A DNA stretch of 55,300 nt from Coxiella endosymbiont of Ornithodoros amblus (GTDB lineage: Bacteria > Pseudomonadota > Gammaproteobacteria > Coxiellales > Coxiellaceae): the NCBI RefSeq assembly GCF_019425495.1, contig NZ_VFIV01000002.1, forward strand, positions 1-55,300, read 5' to 3'. The notes under the pieces were generated by a model. It searched no databases, was not told the DNA's origin, and worked only from the letters and a program-made list of their open reading frames with translations. Shown piece after piece: positions 31,264 through 41,588 of this stretch. The position numbers and the translations under genes were made by a program. Within the stretch, counting starts at the first letter, position 1, and each line of letters starts with the position of its first letter.

Positions 31264-31650
31264 TCAGACGAATAATACTGATCTCACTTCATTCGCAAAA
31301 TGTAATACATCAGAAAATTCGACCAACGTTAAATTAGGCAAATATTGCCATAATGGCTTTCGACTTTCTTTGGTTAGAAAATGACAAAAATAATTGGCCA
31401 TTTCTTCATCGGACAATTTACGCATCATGCTTGCGGGTAATAATTTATTAATTTTTGTTCAACGATAGCCCGATAACTAGCGCCGAGGCGATGTAATAAC
31501 GTCACTAACTGTCGCACCGGTAAAGACAACATATCCTGAAAACGAAGTCGGCATACCGTGAATAAAAAGAACTGGCTCACCTTGGCCGGTCTCGATATAG
31601 TGCATCTTCGCACCCTTAACGCTCACGAAGCGTGAAGTATAATCCGCCAC
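31264..31650 (-). pseudogene. Haloalkane-dehalogenase-like alpha/beta hydrolase, internally deleted
   Basis: A GTG at 31650 with GGAGGGG upstream opens ADYTSRFVSVKGAKMHYIET and GQGEPVLFIHGMPTSF, the oxyanion-hole HGxPTS region of haloalkane dehalogenases. The next readable residues are KLINKLLPASMMRKLSDEEM, ANYFCHFLTKESRKPLWQYL and PNLTLVEFS, matching the cap-domain region of the same family. Between them the roughly 100 or more residues with the nucleophile elbow are missing, replaced by a short out-of-frame stretch. The end is also short: the catalytic His region is absent. Family relatives of about 300 residues hydrolyse halogenated alkanes or other esters; the native substrate is unknown. 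Confidence 0.7.
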
Positions 31651-31673
31651 GAAACACCCCTCCTAAATTACAA

Positions 31674-34600
31674 TCACTCCACGTTGACAGCAGCCACATT
31701 CGAAGCTAAATCAAATAGCTCGCGAATTGCCACAAATAGTATAGCAAAGTCTTTTTTCTCTGCACTGCGCATCGCCGCTAAAATCGTTTGCCATCGTTGA
31801 ATCATAGGATCGTGTTCGACCAACCATTCTTTAACTTTACCGGGGATACTCCTTGCCTTCGTATCTAGTAGCACCCGGACTGTAAGCTCGCGTTGAATCC
31901 AATCTAAATCGCCTTTATAAGCAGCTCTTGCTAAAACTGCCCACTGATCGTCAACAGGATAGGCGTTAATTCTTTCGTGGAACCAAAATAAATCCAATCT
32001 ATCGGCGAGCATAAAGTAAATTTTTGCTACGCGAAATACTTCTTCATGATACGTCGTTGCCGCTTCCACAATATTTAAAGCATGAAAAAGTGGCGATGTA
32101 CCTGCAATGCGCAGGGCAAGTTCTGGTGGCACATTGCGTTCGATCAAATTATTTTGACGGTTGTCCACTGCCTCTTTATCCGCCCCTAACAATAATTTTG
32201 GTAATCGAAAATAAATCGCAGCTACATAGTCACCAAAATGAGTTACCGTCGAAGCGATATCAAGTTCGCCACGACGGTGACGTAAAAGCCACCGAGAAGC
32301 ACGTCGGATTAAACGAATCGCTTCAACATTCATTTGGTATTGAACTTCCGCATCCACCTTATAATCCAGCGCATCGATATCGGCCAGCAGCTTTTCCATT
32401 TGAAATATTTTCATCGCTGCCACAAAAGCACGCATAATTGAAGGCACTGAGACACTCATTTCGTCTTGCATTTGGTAAATGAACGTAATACCCATTATTG
32501 AAACCAAGCGATTGCTTAACTGAGTGGCGATAATTTCCTTAGCTAAATAATGTTCCTTCATTTGTTCTCTAAAACGAGTTCGTAAAGGTGTGGGAAATGC
32601 GTAAGCCACATACCGTGATAAATAAGGGTCTTCAACCACAACGGATGTTTTAATTTGCGCTTTTAAAATAATCTTACTATAGGCAAATAAAACGCTTAAC
32701 TCAGGTCGAGTTAAACCAAGACGGAGCGCACGACGTTCCAACAACGCTTTATCATCGGGCAAAAATTCAAGTGCCCGATTAATTTTCCCCTCTTGTTCAA
32801 GAGTGTCAAGAAAACGCATATTTAAACCCATATCACGCAGGGCAAGATGCGATGCCAAACTCAACGCTTTATTTTGGAAATAATTATCGTGCAATACTAA
32901 CTGAGCCACTTCATCTGTCATGCTAGCTAATAATTGATTGCGATCCTTCTCTGTCATACTGCCATTAGCAACAATCTGATTAAGCAAAATTTTTATATTT
33001 ACTTCATGGTCAGAGCAATCCACGCCCGCTGAATTATCAATGAAATCCGTATTAATTTTTCCGCCATTTAATTCATACTCAATACGACCCAGTTGCGTCA
33101 CGCCCAAGTTTCCCCCTTCACAGATTACCCGCGCTCGCACATCTTTGGCATTCACTCTTAAATTATCGTTACTACGATCGCCTACATCAATATTTTTTTC
33201 TTCGCTAGACTTAATGTAGGTACCAATTCCTCCATTCCAAATTAAATCGACGGGCGCTTTTAAAATAGCTCGGATTAACTCGTTCGGCACCATGACATCT
33301 TTTTCACTGTGCAATAACGCTTTAACTTCGGGTGATAATTGAATGGATTTTGCGGTCCGAGAATAAATACCCCCTCCTGCCGATAATAAACTGTGATCGT
33401 AATCGTTCCAGCTTGATCGTGGAAGATTAAATAACCGCAGGCGTTCTTCGTAACTTAAAGTTGGGACCGGATTGGGGTCCAAAAAAATATGACGATGATC
33501 AAAAGCAGCCACTAATTTAATATAACGTGAAATTAACATCCCATTACTAAACACATCGCCGCTCATATCGCCAATACCTACGACGGTAATTTCGGCTTCA
33601 TCTAAATTAGTTCCTAAATCTTGAAAATGCCGTTTTGCTGCAACCCATGCGCCGCGAGCCGTAATTCCCATTTTTTTATGATCGTAACCCGTAGAACCAC
33701 CTGAAGCAAACGCATCGCCCATCCAATAGTTTTTTTCGATGGCAATACTGTTTGCCACGTCAGAAAAAGTAGCCGTGCCTTTGTCTGCAGCAACAACTAA
33801 ATAAGGGTCCGGTCCATCATAACAAACGGTATTTTTAGGTGAAACAATTTCCCCATTTTCCAAATTGTCGGTTAAATCCAATAAACCGCGAATAAAATTA
33901 CGATAACAGAAAAGTCCTTCTTGTAGAATTTCCTCACGACTGCCTTCTGACGGAAGACGTTTTGGAAAAAATCCCCCCTTCGCTCCAGCTGGCACAATAA
34001 CAGCATTTTTGACTTGTTGCGCTTTCATTAATCCTAACACTTCAGTTCGATAATCTTCGCGTCTGTCTGACCAGCGGATACCACCTCGTGCCACAGCCGC
34101 ACCGCGTAAGTGTACTCCTTCGAAACGCGGCGAATACACAAATATTTCATACTTCGGAAAAGGCAAAGGCATGTCAGGAATTTTTGAGGAATCTAATTTA
34201 AAGGAAAGATAAGGCTTAGGATTCATTTTTTCATCACGCTGAAAATAATTAGTGCGTAAAGTGACGTGGATCAAGGCTAAATAACGGCGTAAAATCCGGT
34301 CTTCATCGAGTCCGGCTACCTCATCTAATTCTTTTTGAATGATTTGTTCGATATCTTTCGCTTTTTCTTTTGACGTCGTCGCTCGTTCAGGATCAAAATA
34401 ACATTTAAATAATTCGATGAGCAGGCGTGCTACTTTTGGGTTATCCACCAAAGCGTCCGTAATATATCCTTCACTAAAGGTAAGCCCTACTTGACGGAAA
34501 TATTTCATGTAAGCACGAAAAACAGCTATTTCCCGCGACGTTAATTGGGCTTCTAATACCAAACGATTCAAACCATCGTCTTCAGCTGCACCAAACCAGA

Positions 34601-36533
34601 TTTTTTCATAAGCTTCTTGAAAAATTGTTTTAGCTGTTTCAATTTCAAACTCAGGTTCGCTCGCGTAAGTCATCAAAAAATCATTAATCCAAACTTTACG
34701 TCCATCTTGAAAAGTTAATTCGTAAGGCTGCTCACCTACTACACGTAATCCCATGTTTTCTAACATCGGTAAAGCATCGGATAAAGGGACGGTAAAATCG
34801 GGATGGAATAATTTAAAACGAATCACATCCCGCGCAGCGCCACGAGGACGATAAATACTCATACCTAATCGGGTTCGCTCCGATAATTTCTCAATATGCA
34901 CAACGTCGTACACGGCTTGCTGCCCTTCAAATTCTTCACGATATGCAGAAGAAAAGGCATGTCGATACCGATTAAAAATATCATTGCCCCGTTCTTCGCC
35001 AAAATAATCCAACGCGTGTTTATAAAATTCGTCTTCCCAGGATACGCCTACTTTAGCTAATTTTTCTTCTAACTCTTTTACATCGTATTCCAAAGCACGG
35101 CGCGGATTGATGCGGATAACAAAGTGAATGCGAGCGAGCATTGATTCAGAAAAATAAGTCGTAAAACTCACGTCCAATCCATGGAATGCTTTCATTAAAA
35201 TATCCTGCATGCGCATTACTAAATCCGTTGTAAAATAATCACGTGGCACATACACCAAACACGACATGAAACGGCCATAAGCATCTTTCCGCACAAATAA
35301 ACGAATGCGGCGTCGTTCTTGCAAATGCAAAATACCCATCACCCAGTGAAATAATTCATCCACCGTTGCATGGAGTAAATCATCACGTGGCAAGGTAGCT
35401 AGAATATGGAGTAAATCTTTTCCACTGTGACTTTTGGCGGGTAGTTGGGAGCGTTTCAAAACCGATTCGACTTTGTGGCGAATAATGGGAATGACACGAG
35501 GGTCGGAACGATATACATCCGAAGTATAAAGACCAATAAAACGCGATTCACCAATTAATTCTCCTTTTTCGTTAAATCGTTTGACGCCAATATAATCCGT
35601 ATAGGCAGGTCGATGAACGGTTGATAACGTATTCGTTTTCGATAAAATCAATATTTGTTCCGTCGATAACGCCATTTTTCGAGCGGCTTTCGGCAAGTCC
35701 GCATATTGTCTCAACATTTTACTGTGCGTATGATCGCGCAACACACCTAAACCCGATTCAGGAATTAAAAGTAAAGCCTGTTCTTTACCTTCGCCAACCA
35801 ATTCATAATCACGAAACCCTAAAAAAGTAAAATGATTATCCATCAGCCAATTTAAAAATGCTTTAGTTTCTTTAATTTGCTCTGGATCTTGAACCATCTT
35901 AGCAGGGTCTAATTCTAAGAGGGCTTCTTGCACACGCTCTCGCATCAACCCCCAATCTTCAACGGCTACGCGAACATCCCTTAAAACTCGGCGAATATTA
36001 CGTTGAATATCAGCTAATACTTTAGGGCCGGTTTGCCGATCAATTTCCATGGAGATAGGCGCCTCTAGCGTGCTTTCCTTATGATGTTGTACGTGGTAAG
36101 CCAGAACGTCATCTACTTCGTTTTTCTTATTCCGGCAAACTTTTATCCCCCCAATGTGGATCATCAAATGGGTGGTTAGGCCTAATCGATTAATTTCCAT
36201 ACGGATGGAATCCACCAAAAATGGCATATCTTGGGTAACCACTTGAATAATAGTATGTGTAGACTGCCAGCCGTCCAGATCTAATTGGGGATTAAATATG
36301 CGAATTTTAACTTCATTCGGCTTACGGTATAGCATCAACTCCCAGTGCGACATCACCGCACCGTATAAACTGGAGATAGAACGTTCTTTTATATCTTCTA
36401 ATGCGATGTGAGCGTAGTAAAGTCGGATGAATTTGATAATTAAAGCAATTTTCTCTTTTGGCAATTGCTTTTCCGCATAAGTAACGACTTTTTCAAGGAT
36501 TTTATCGACCAAAGTCAAACGATCATGTGACAC
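31674..36533 (-). CDS. gdhB: NAD-specific glutamate dehydrogenase, 180-kDa type
   Basis: A 1619-residue enzyme of the large (L-180) bacterial NAD-GDH class, which deaminates glutamate to 2-oxoglutarate and ammonia. The long N-terminal part (about 1-700) contains ACT-like regulatory segments (VTQDMPFLVDSIRMEINRLG, FVRKDAYGRFMSCLVYVPRD). The catalytic core has RGAAVARGGIRWSDRREDYR, VKNAVIVPAGAKGGFFPKRL with the essential Lys near residue 845, VGIGDMSGDVFSNGMLISRY and VICEGGNLGVTQLGRIEYEL. A helical C-terminal domain follows. No interruption over 4.9 kb. Glutamate is a main carbon source for C. burnetii, which fits strong retention. Divergent from the ruined two-component system. Confidence 0.95.
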   Translation of the reverse strand: MSHDRLTLVDKILEKVVTYAEKQLPKEKIALIIKFIRLYYAHIALEDIKERSISSLYGAVMSHWELMLYRKPNEVKIRIFNPQLDLDGWQSTHTIIQVVTQDMPFLVDSIRMEINRLGLTTHLMIHIGGIKVCRNKKNEVDDVLAYHVQHHKESTLEAPISMEIDRQTGPKVLADIQRNIRRVLRDVRVAVEDWGLMRERVQEALLELDPAKMVQDPEQIKETKAFLNWLMDNHFTFLGFRDYELVGEGKEQALLLIPESGLGVLRDHTHSKMLRQYADLPKAARKMALSTEQILILSKTNTLSTVHRPAYTDYIGVKRFNEKGELIGESRFIGLYTSDVYRSDPRVIPIIRHKVESVLKRSQLPAKSHSGKDLLHILATLPRDDLLHATVDELFHWVMGILHLQERRRIRLFVRKDAYGRFMSCLVYVPRDYFTTDLVMRMQDILMKAFHGLDVSFTTYFSESMLARIHFVIRINPRRALEYDVKELEEKLAKVGVSWEDEFYKHALDYFGEERGNDIFNRYRHAFSSAYREEFEGQQAVYDVVHIEKLSERTRLGMSIYRPRGAARDVIRFKLFHPDFTVPLSDALPMLENMGLRVVGEQPYELTFQDGRKVWINDFLMTYASEPEFEIETAKTIFQEAYEKIWFGAAEDDGLNRLVLEAQLTSREIAVFRAYMKYFRQVGLTFSEGYITDALVDNPKVARLLIELFKCYFDPERATTSKEKAKDIEQIIQKELDEVAGLDEDRILRRYLALIHVTLRTNYFQRDEKMNPKPYLSFKLDSSKIPDMPLPFPKYEIFVYSPRFEGVHLRGAAVARGGIRWSDRREDYRTEVLGLMKAQQVKNAVIVPAGAKGGFFPKRLPSEGSREEILQEGLFCYRNFIRGLLDLTDNLENGEIVSPKNTVCYDGPDPYLVVAADKGTATFSDVANSIAIEKNYWMGDAFASGGSTGYDHKKMGITARGAWVAAKRHFQDLGTNLDEAEITVVGIGDMSGDVFSNGMLISRYIKLVAAFDHRHIFLDPNPVPTLSYEERLRLFNLPRSSWNDYDHSLLSAGGGIYSRTAKSIQLSPEVKALLHSEKDVMVPNELIRAILKAPVDLIWNGGIGTYIKSSEEKNIDVGDRSNDNLRVNAKDVRARVICEGGNLGVTQLGRIEYELNGGKINTDFIDNSAGVDCSDHEVNIKILLNQIVANGSMTEKDRNQLLASMTDEVAQLVLHDNYFQNKALSLASHLALRDMGLNMRFLDTLEQEGKINRALEFLPDDKALLERRALRLGLTRPELSVLFAYSKIILKAQIKTSVVVEDPYLSRYVAYAFPTPLRTRFREQMKEHYLAKEIIATQLSNRLVSIMGITFIYQMQDEMSVSVPSIMRAFVAAMKIFQMEKLLADIDALDYKVDAEVQYQMNVEAIRLIRRASRWLLRHRRGELDIASTVTHFGDYVAAIYFRLPKLLLGADKEAVDNRQNNLIERNVPPELALRIAGTSPLFHALNIVEAATTYHEEVFRVAKIYFMLADRLDLFWFHERINAYPVDDQWAVLARAAYKGDLDWIQRELTVRVLLDTKARSIPGKVKEWLVEHDPMIQRWQTILAAMRSAEKKDFAILFVAIRELFDLASNVAAVNVE

Positions 36534-36770
36534 AATGGATACCCCTGTATTTAAGCAAGTGTAAAGTTAGCTTAATAAAAATGCTTGCATTTAAAGCAAA
36601 ATTAGACTATTGTAACTTTAATTCAAAGTGAGTTATTAATCGCCGTCATTCTATCATGCAATAGCAAGAAACTCATGGCTGACTTACAATTTGAATCGAG
36701 TCACTATAATGGATTTTAAAGTAACACCCAAGACCGTCAGGGATACTCACAGTAAATTAAGGTGAGAGCA

Positions 36771-37386
36771 ATGCGGGCCATACTTGTTGAAGATGATGAA
36801 TTCCTCGGCGATGACATCCGGGCAAACTTAAAGCAATACGGTCATGCGATTGATTGAGTAAGAGACCGCCAAGCTGCTAACGATGTTTTTTCTTCCGCCC
36901 ACGAAATTTTTGATAGTATTATCCTCAACCTTGGTCTTCCTAAACGTTCCGGATTAGATGTTCTGAAAACTATTCGCGAAAAAATGGATAACCCTTTGAT
37001 CTTGAATAGCTTTTTGCCCGTATGCGCGCTATGCAGCGCCGCTCCAAAGAACGAGCAAAACTGATCATTTCTCATGGTGATATTACTCTAGCTAGACCCT
37101 GCTTCTCACGTCGTAACGCTTAAGAAGAAAGAAGTGATGGTTTCCCGCCGAGAATTTGCGTTACTTCAAAAATTACTGGAAAACGCGGGGCATGTCATTT
37201 CACGAGAACAACTCAATCAAACCCCCTATGGTTGGGGGAAAATATTGATAGCAATGCTCTAGAAGTCCATATTCACAACTTACGCAAACGATTTGGGCAA
37301 AACTAATACGCACCATTCGAGGTGTGGGTTACATAGTAGAAAAAAGTCTGAATGACGCCGTCGATACATACGTTTCTTCTCATTAA
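36771..37386 (+). pseudogene. OmpR-family response regulator, inactivated (PmrA/QseB type)
   Basis: Starts well: AAGGTGAG, then MRAILVEDDEFLGDDIRANL, KQYGHAID and a TGA at codon 29. The frame continues FDSIILNLGLPKRSGLDVLK, in which the phosphoacceptor Asp of the usual LDLGLP is Asn. After NPLIL about 25 residues (the TARDxxxDRxxGLDAGADDYxxKPF block) are deleted, then LFARMRAMQRRSKERAKLII. The DNA-binding winged helix follows in several frames: VSRREFALLQKLLENAGHVI, SREQLNQ, NALEVHIHNLRKRFGQ, LIRTIRGVGYIVEK. It overlaps its kinase gene by 35 bases. C. burnetii PmrA, which controls the Dot/Icm secretion genes, belongs to this subfamily; orthology is an inference. Confidence 0.85.
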
Positions 37387-38767
37387 TTTTTTCTTCTCAT
37401 TAATTTTTACTACTAAGCGTGACACTTATTACCTTAAATTAACTATTATCGGCAACCTTTTTAGCCCATAAAGACATTCAAACGCAGTTTAGATACTCAG
37501 TTGATCCACTCAGCCGAACGCACGCAGGCCTTTTTTAGCGACTACGGGATTCAACATAAAGACCTTTCCCTTGTTCAAGGCAATCTACTAAAAGCTAGTG
37601 CACGATCCATGTTGATGTCTTCCCATTTTCGGCTAACAAAAGAACAGATCGAACAATTGCGTTCGGATAAAGAAGCCAGTAATCATTTGGAGTTTCAAAT
37701 ATGGAATAATCAAGGAAAATTGCTTCTTAATTCCGCGAGTACACCCAGCATTCCTTTCTCCAACAGCAACGAATGGTTATCCACCCTTTGATTGCATGGC
37801 AAATCGTGGCGTGTAAATACTCTTTATTCCTACCACGGAACTCACTTTTATGGTGGCCGAGCGATCCAATTATCGCTAACAGTTACAAAATCAACTCACC
37901 CAAGATTCCATTTTTATCATGCTAATCACTTATCCATTTCTGGGCTTTTTAATCTGGATTATTGTCGGGCGCGGGTTAGACACTCTTAAAAAAGTAGCCA
38001 AGGAAGTCCGCCATCGCGAACCCGCCTGCTTAGAACCTGTAGATTTAGAGGCAGTGCCTTAGAAATAGAGCCGCTTGTCAGCGAGCTGAATAATCTCTTT
38101 GGTCGATTAAAGAAGCGTTTGAACGAGAAAAACGCTTTACTGCAGACGCAGCGCATGAATTGCGTACCCCTTTAGCGGCCTTAAACACGCATACAAAAGT
38201 GGCCTTGCGAGTCCAAAACCCCGCAAGAACGAAAAGAAGCGCTACTGAAGGTTTTTAGCGGGCGTTAATCGCGGCACACTCATGTGGTTCAACAATTGTT
38301 TTTAAATCGGATGCTTCCTAAAGCCACTCTCCATGAGAAAAATTAGATGGACCTGGGCAAAGAGGCAGCGGATATTGCCGCCCAATTAGCACCTGAGGCT
38401 ATTAAAATATTGATCTTGAGCTCATCACCCCCGATGATCCCCCTAAAGCAAAAGGCAATAACAACGCTATCCGTTATTCACCCGAAAAGAGCAAAGTCAC
38501 GATTTGAATCAAAAAAGAAGATAACTGGGTAATTCTACGCGTAATTGACAACGGACCAGGCATCCCGAAGAACTACGCGAACGGGTTTTTGAACAGTTTT
38601 TCAGAATAATTGGCAATCAAGCCACGGGAAGTGGACTGGGCCTAATAAGCATTGTCCTTCAAATCACCAAATTCCATAATGTAGAAATTGCCCTCAAAAC
38701 ACCTAACCATTGGAAAGGATTAGATTTTTTGGTGACTTTACCCCTTATTCACAATTTCTGTGGATAA
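37352..38767 (+). pseudogene. Sensor histidine kinase partner, broken (PmrB/QseC type)
   Basis: The start overlaps the regulator gene: MTPSIHTFLLINFFFSLIF is the first membrane helix. A sensor part follows (IHSAERTQAFFSDYGIQHKD, LRSDKEASNHLEFQIWNNQG), then a second helix region, and the phosphoacceptor box FTADAAHELRTPLAALNTHT with His, near 38135-38190. ATPase remnants include VIDNGPGIP and the G2 stretch GNQATGSGLGL, ending GLDFLVTLPLIHNFCG. At least eight frameshifts and stops, plus a 17-bp tandem duplication in the first helix. The layout, inner-membrane helix-sensor-helix-HisKA-HATPase, is that of QseC/PmrB. Confidence 0.85.
37374..37407. repeat. Exact 17-bp tandem duplication in the kinase pseudogene
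   Basis: The unit ttcttctcattaatttt is present twice head to tail (37374-37390, 37391-37407). It spans the stop region of the regulator and the first helix of the kinase. Seventeen bases shift the kinase frame. Confidence 0.95.
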
Positions 38768-38987
38768 CTTTGTGAGTAATTTGTCAGAATGAGAGTTAAT
38801 TAATTGATATCATAACCCACCGACACAGATTGAAAACAAAATAAGCAATGAAAATTAATTTAGTAAATTCAATGGATTAGATTTTTTTGCCCAGGTTTGT
38901 TTCATTTTCATAAAAAAGTTTTGACATCATTTTTATAATCGGTTAGACCTGTGAGCAACTGGTATAGATATAAAAACTTCAAGAGAG

Positions 38988-41588
38988 ATGTTAATAGTAA
39001 TGTATCGTGAGTTATTTCTTAGATTGAATGAAGATACCATTGTACTAACCGCCAATCGTCGTCTTACCCATTATCTTTCAAAGGAATATGCACAATATCA
39101 GCTCAATATGGGGAAGAAAGTTTGGTCTACACCCAGTATTTTTCCTTTAACCACTTGGCTTTTTGATTGTTGGCAACGCTGCCCCCAAGCGGAAGGCATT
39201 CTTCTCACCGATTTTCAAGAGCAATTCCTTTGGAGAAAAATTGTTCCGCTTTTGGATAAAACCGCTCTCTTAGCAAAGGAAGCCTGGTGCTTGATGAAAG
39301 CCTGGGGATTATCAACTGACGAGCTTAAACTTGAAGCCAATAGCGAGGTTCAGTGTTTTATTGATTGGGCACTGCAATTCCAAAAGGGATTGGAAAAAAA
39401 CCAGTGGATTAGTTCCGCTGAACTGCCCAAACAACTGCAATTGTTAATCCCGCATTTAAAGCTACCCAAACAAATAATTTTGATTGGTTTTGATGAATTA
39501 GCACCCAACGTCCAGCAATTATTCGCAGCACTCGAAAAAAAAATCACAATAACAATCCCACAAAGTAGCCCGTATGAAGCGCAGTGGAATATAAGAACCG
39601 AATCATCATTACCTCTCGTATTTCACTGTACTTCATACAGGCGCATCAACTTCCAAAACAACGAAATAGAAATTCAAACGATGGCACGGTGGGCGTATGC
39701 CCAATGGGAAAAAAAACCTAATCAAAAAATCGGCTGCGTTATGCCAGATCTTGCTCAACGTCGTACTCAGGTATTGCGCCTTTTCACAGAAATATTTGGA
39801 AGCGGCAAGCATTTTAACATTTCTGTCGCTGAGTCGTTGACTCAAATACCGCTGACTCAAACAGCCCTTAAGTGCTTAGAATTAGATCCTTTTAAAATCG
39901 ATATCATGCAATTAGGGACTGCCTTTCGCTCTTCTTACATCAACAGCAGTACCGCCGATGTCTGTCTAGCCGCTCAACTTGATGTGAAACTGCGAGAATC
40001 AGAGCATTGGCAAGTGAATCCCGCGCTCATTTTATATCACCTCAATCAACTCCAACCCAATTTTCAATCAACGACGTTAACTACGCGTTGCCAAACATGG
40101 CTCAGTAAAAGATCATCGACTAGCCTTTTCCCTAGCGCCTGGGCTCAACAGTTTAGCGAAGAACTAACCGCTATTGGCTGGCCGGGACAACGGTCTTTGG
40201 ATTCAAAAGAATACCAACAATGGAAACGTTGGGAGAACCTTCTGCATGAATACGCTGCGCTAGATACCTTTACACAACGGCAAACACGAAAAAATGCGTT
40301 ACAGCTGCTCCGACAGCTTGCACACCATACACTATTTCAGCCCATGTCTTCCCAAGATTCCTCTATTCAAATATTGGGTTTATTAGAAACAACGGGCCAT
40401 TACTTTGATAAGCTGTGGATTTCCGGATTGAATGATAAAAAATGGCCGCCTGTAGCCTCCTCCAACCCTTTTTTACCGCTAAGTTTGCAAAGGCGCTGCC
40501 AAATGCCGCACGCTTCTGCTAAACGGGAAATGGACTACACATTGCAACTACAAAACCGTCTTTTAAAGAGCGCGCCTGATATTATTTTAAGTGCGCCATT
40601 GCAAGAAGGGGACATTCAGCTATCTGCCAGCCCCCTCATCCGCCATTTCCCAGAAATAAATAATGAGAACCTACAGTTGACTGCGTGGCAACCGCTAAAA
40701 GCTCATTTGTTTAAAATAAAAATGCTGGAAACGATAGAGGATGCGCAAGCGCCGGCTCTTCAAGAAAATGAACCGATGAATGGCGGCAGCAGCCTGTTAC
40801 AAAGTCAATCGACCTGTCCTTTTCAGGCCTTTGCCAAAGTTCGTCTTCAAGCAAAACCATTAAATAAACCTCATACGGGGCTAAACGCGGTAGAGCGTGG
40901 AAATTTCGTTCATCAAACCCTCGATCTTGTGTGGAAAAAAATTAAAGATTGGCAAACCCTAAATTCCTTTTCCGACGGCGGATTAGAAAACATTATTGAC
41001 GAAACTATTACCTATCTTGTTAGCCAAGAAAAATTAATTCAACCGTTATTTTTGAACACCGAAAAAAAACGACTCAAGCAACTCATTAAAAAATGGTTAC
41101 TTCTTGAGAAAAAACGCCCACCCTTTGAAGTTAGTCAACGGGAAACCAAACGCCATATTAAAATTGGTCCGCTTCGACTCGAGGTGAGAATTGATCGGAT
41201 AGACAATAATCGTTTTATTATCGACTATAAAACCGGCGGTCAAAATAGCGTGGGCGATTGGTTTAGCGATCGATTGAAAAATATTCAATTGCCCTTGTAT
41301 TGCGCGTACGCCGCGCGAGAGGTTGTTGGCATTGCTTATGCCGAAGTGCGAAGTCAAAAAATGACGTTCAAAGGATTAATCAGCGCCAATGAAAAATTTA
41401 ATTCATTTTCTCAAGTGAAACCTTCACCGCTCGCGTGGGATGAATTAATTCGTCGATGGAAAATGCAATTATATCATTTAGCCGTGGATTTTTCATCGGG
41501 AAAAGCTGATGTTGATCCTGTCGACTCAAAAACCGTTTGTAAAGTCTGTCATTTAGATTCGCTCTGCCGTATCGGGGAAATCGAATGA
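38988..41588 (+). CDS. AddB-like inactivated-helicase/nuclease subunit (PD-(D/E)XK)
   Basis: An 866-residue protein of the AddB/RexB type that pairs with the helicase encoded next. The N-terminal part is helicase-like without a Walker A (VLTANRRLTHYLSKEYAQYQ). A mid section has LETTGHYFDKLWISGLNDKK. The C-terminal nuclease has RGNFVHQTLDLVW, then RIDRIDNNRFIIDYKTGG near residue 744, containing the D-x-K core. Four Cys fit the AddB iron-sulfur staple: one in SQSTCPFQ near 608 and three in VCKVCHLDSLCR near 851-862. The start is ambiguous: ATG at 38988 has AGAGAG almost touching it, while ATG at 39000 has it 12 bases away. The stop overlaps the partner start by ATGA, implying coupled translation. 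Confidence 0.88.
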   Translation: MLIVMYRELFLRLNEDTIVLTANRRLTHYLSKEYAQYQLNMGKKVWSTPSIFPLTTWLFDCWQRCPQAEGILLTDFQEQFLWRKIVPLLDKTALLAKEAWCLMKAWGLSTDELKLEANSEVQCFIDWALQFQKGLEKNQWISSAELPKQLQLLIPHLKLPKQIILIGFDELAPNVQQLFAALEKKITITIPQSSPYEAQWNIRTESSLPLVFHCTSYRRINFQNNEIEIQTMARWAYAQWEKKPNQKIGCVMPDLAQRRTQVLRLFTEIFGSGKHFNISVAESLTQIPLTQTALKCLELDPFKIDIMQLGTAFRSSYINSSTADVCLAAQLDVKLRESEHWQVNPALILYHLNQLQPNFQSTTLTTRCQTWLSKRSSTSLFPSAWAQQFSEELTAIGWPGQRSLDSKEYQQWKRWENLLHEYAALDTFTQRQTRKNALQLLRQLAHHTLFQPMSSQDSSIQILGLLETTGHYFDKLWISGLNDKKWPPVASSNPFLPLSLQRRCQMPHASAKREMDYTLQLQNRLLKSAPDIILSAPLQEGDIQLSASPLIRHFPEINNENLQLTAWQPLKAHLFKIKMLETIEDAQAPALQENEPMNGGSSLLQSQSTCPFQAFAKVRLQAKPLNKPHTGLNAVERGNFVHQTLDLVWKKIKDWQTLNSFSDGGLENIIDETITYLVSQEKLIQPLFLNTEKKRLKQLIKKWLLLEKKRPPFEVSQRETKRHIKIGPLRLEVRIDRIDNNRFIIDYKTGGQNSVGDWFSDRLKNIQLPLYCAYAAREVVGIAYAEVRSQKMTFKGLISANEKFNSFSQVKPSPLAWDELIRRWKMQLYHLAVDFSSGKADVDPVDSKTVCKVCHLDSLCRIGEIE

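Noticed and set aside
31674-36533. Shorter plus-strand ORFs inside the gdh region, such as 32024-32437
   Set aside because: They lie antisense within a continuous 1619-codon gene with clear family motifs and have no recognisable content.
38921-38939. Promoter TTGACA ... TATAAT upstream of the AddB-like gene
   Set aside because: Both boxes look ideal, but only seven bases separate them, too close to act together.
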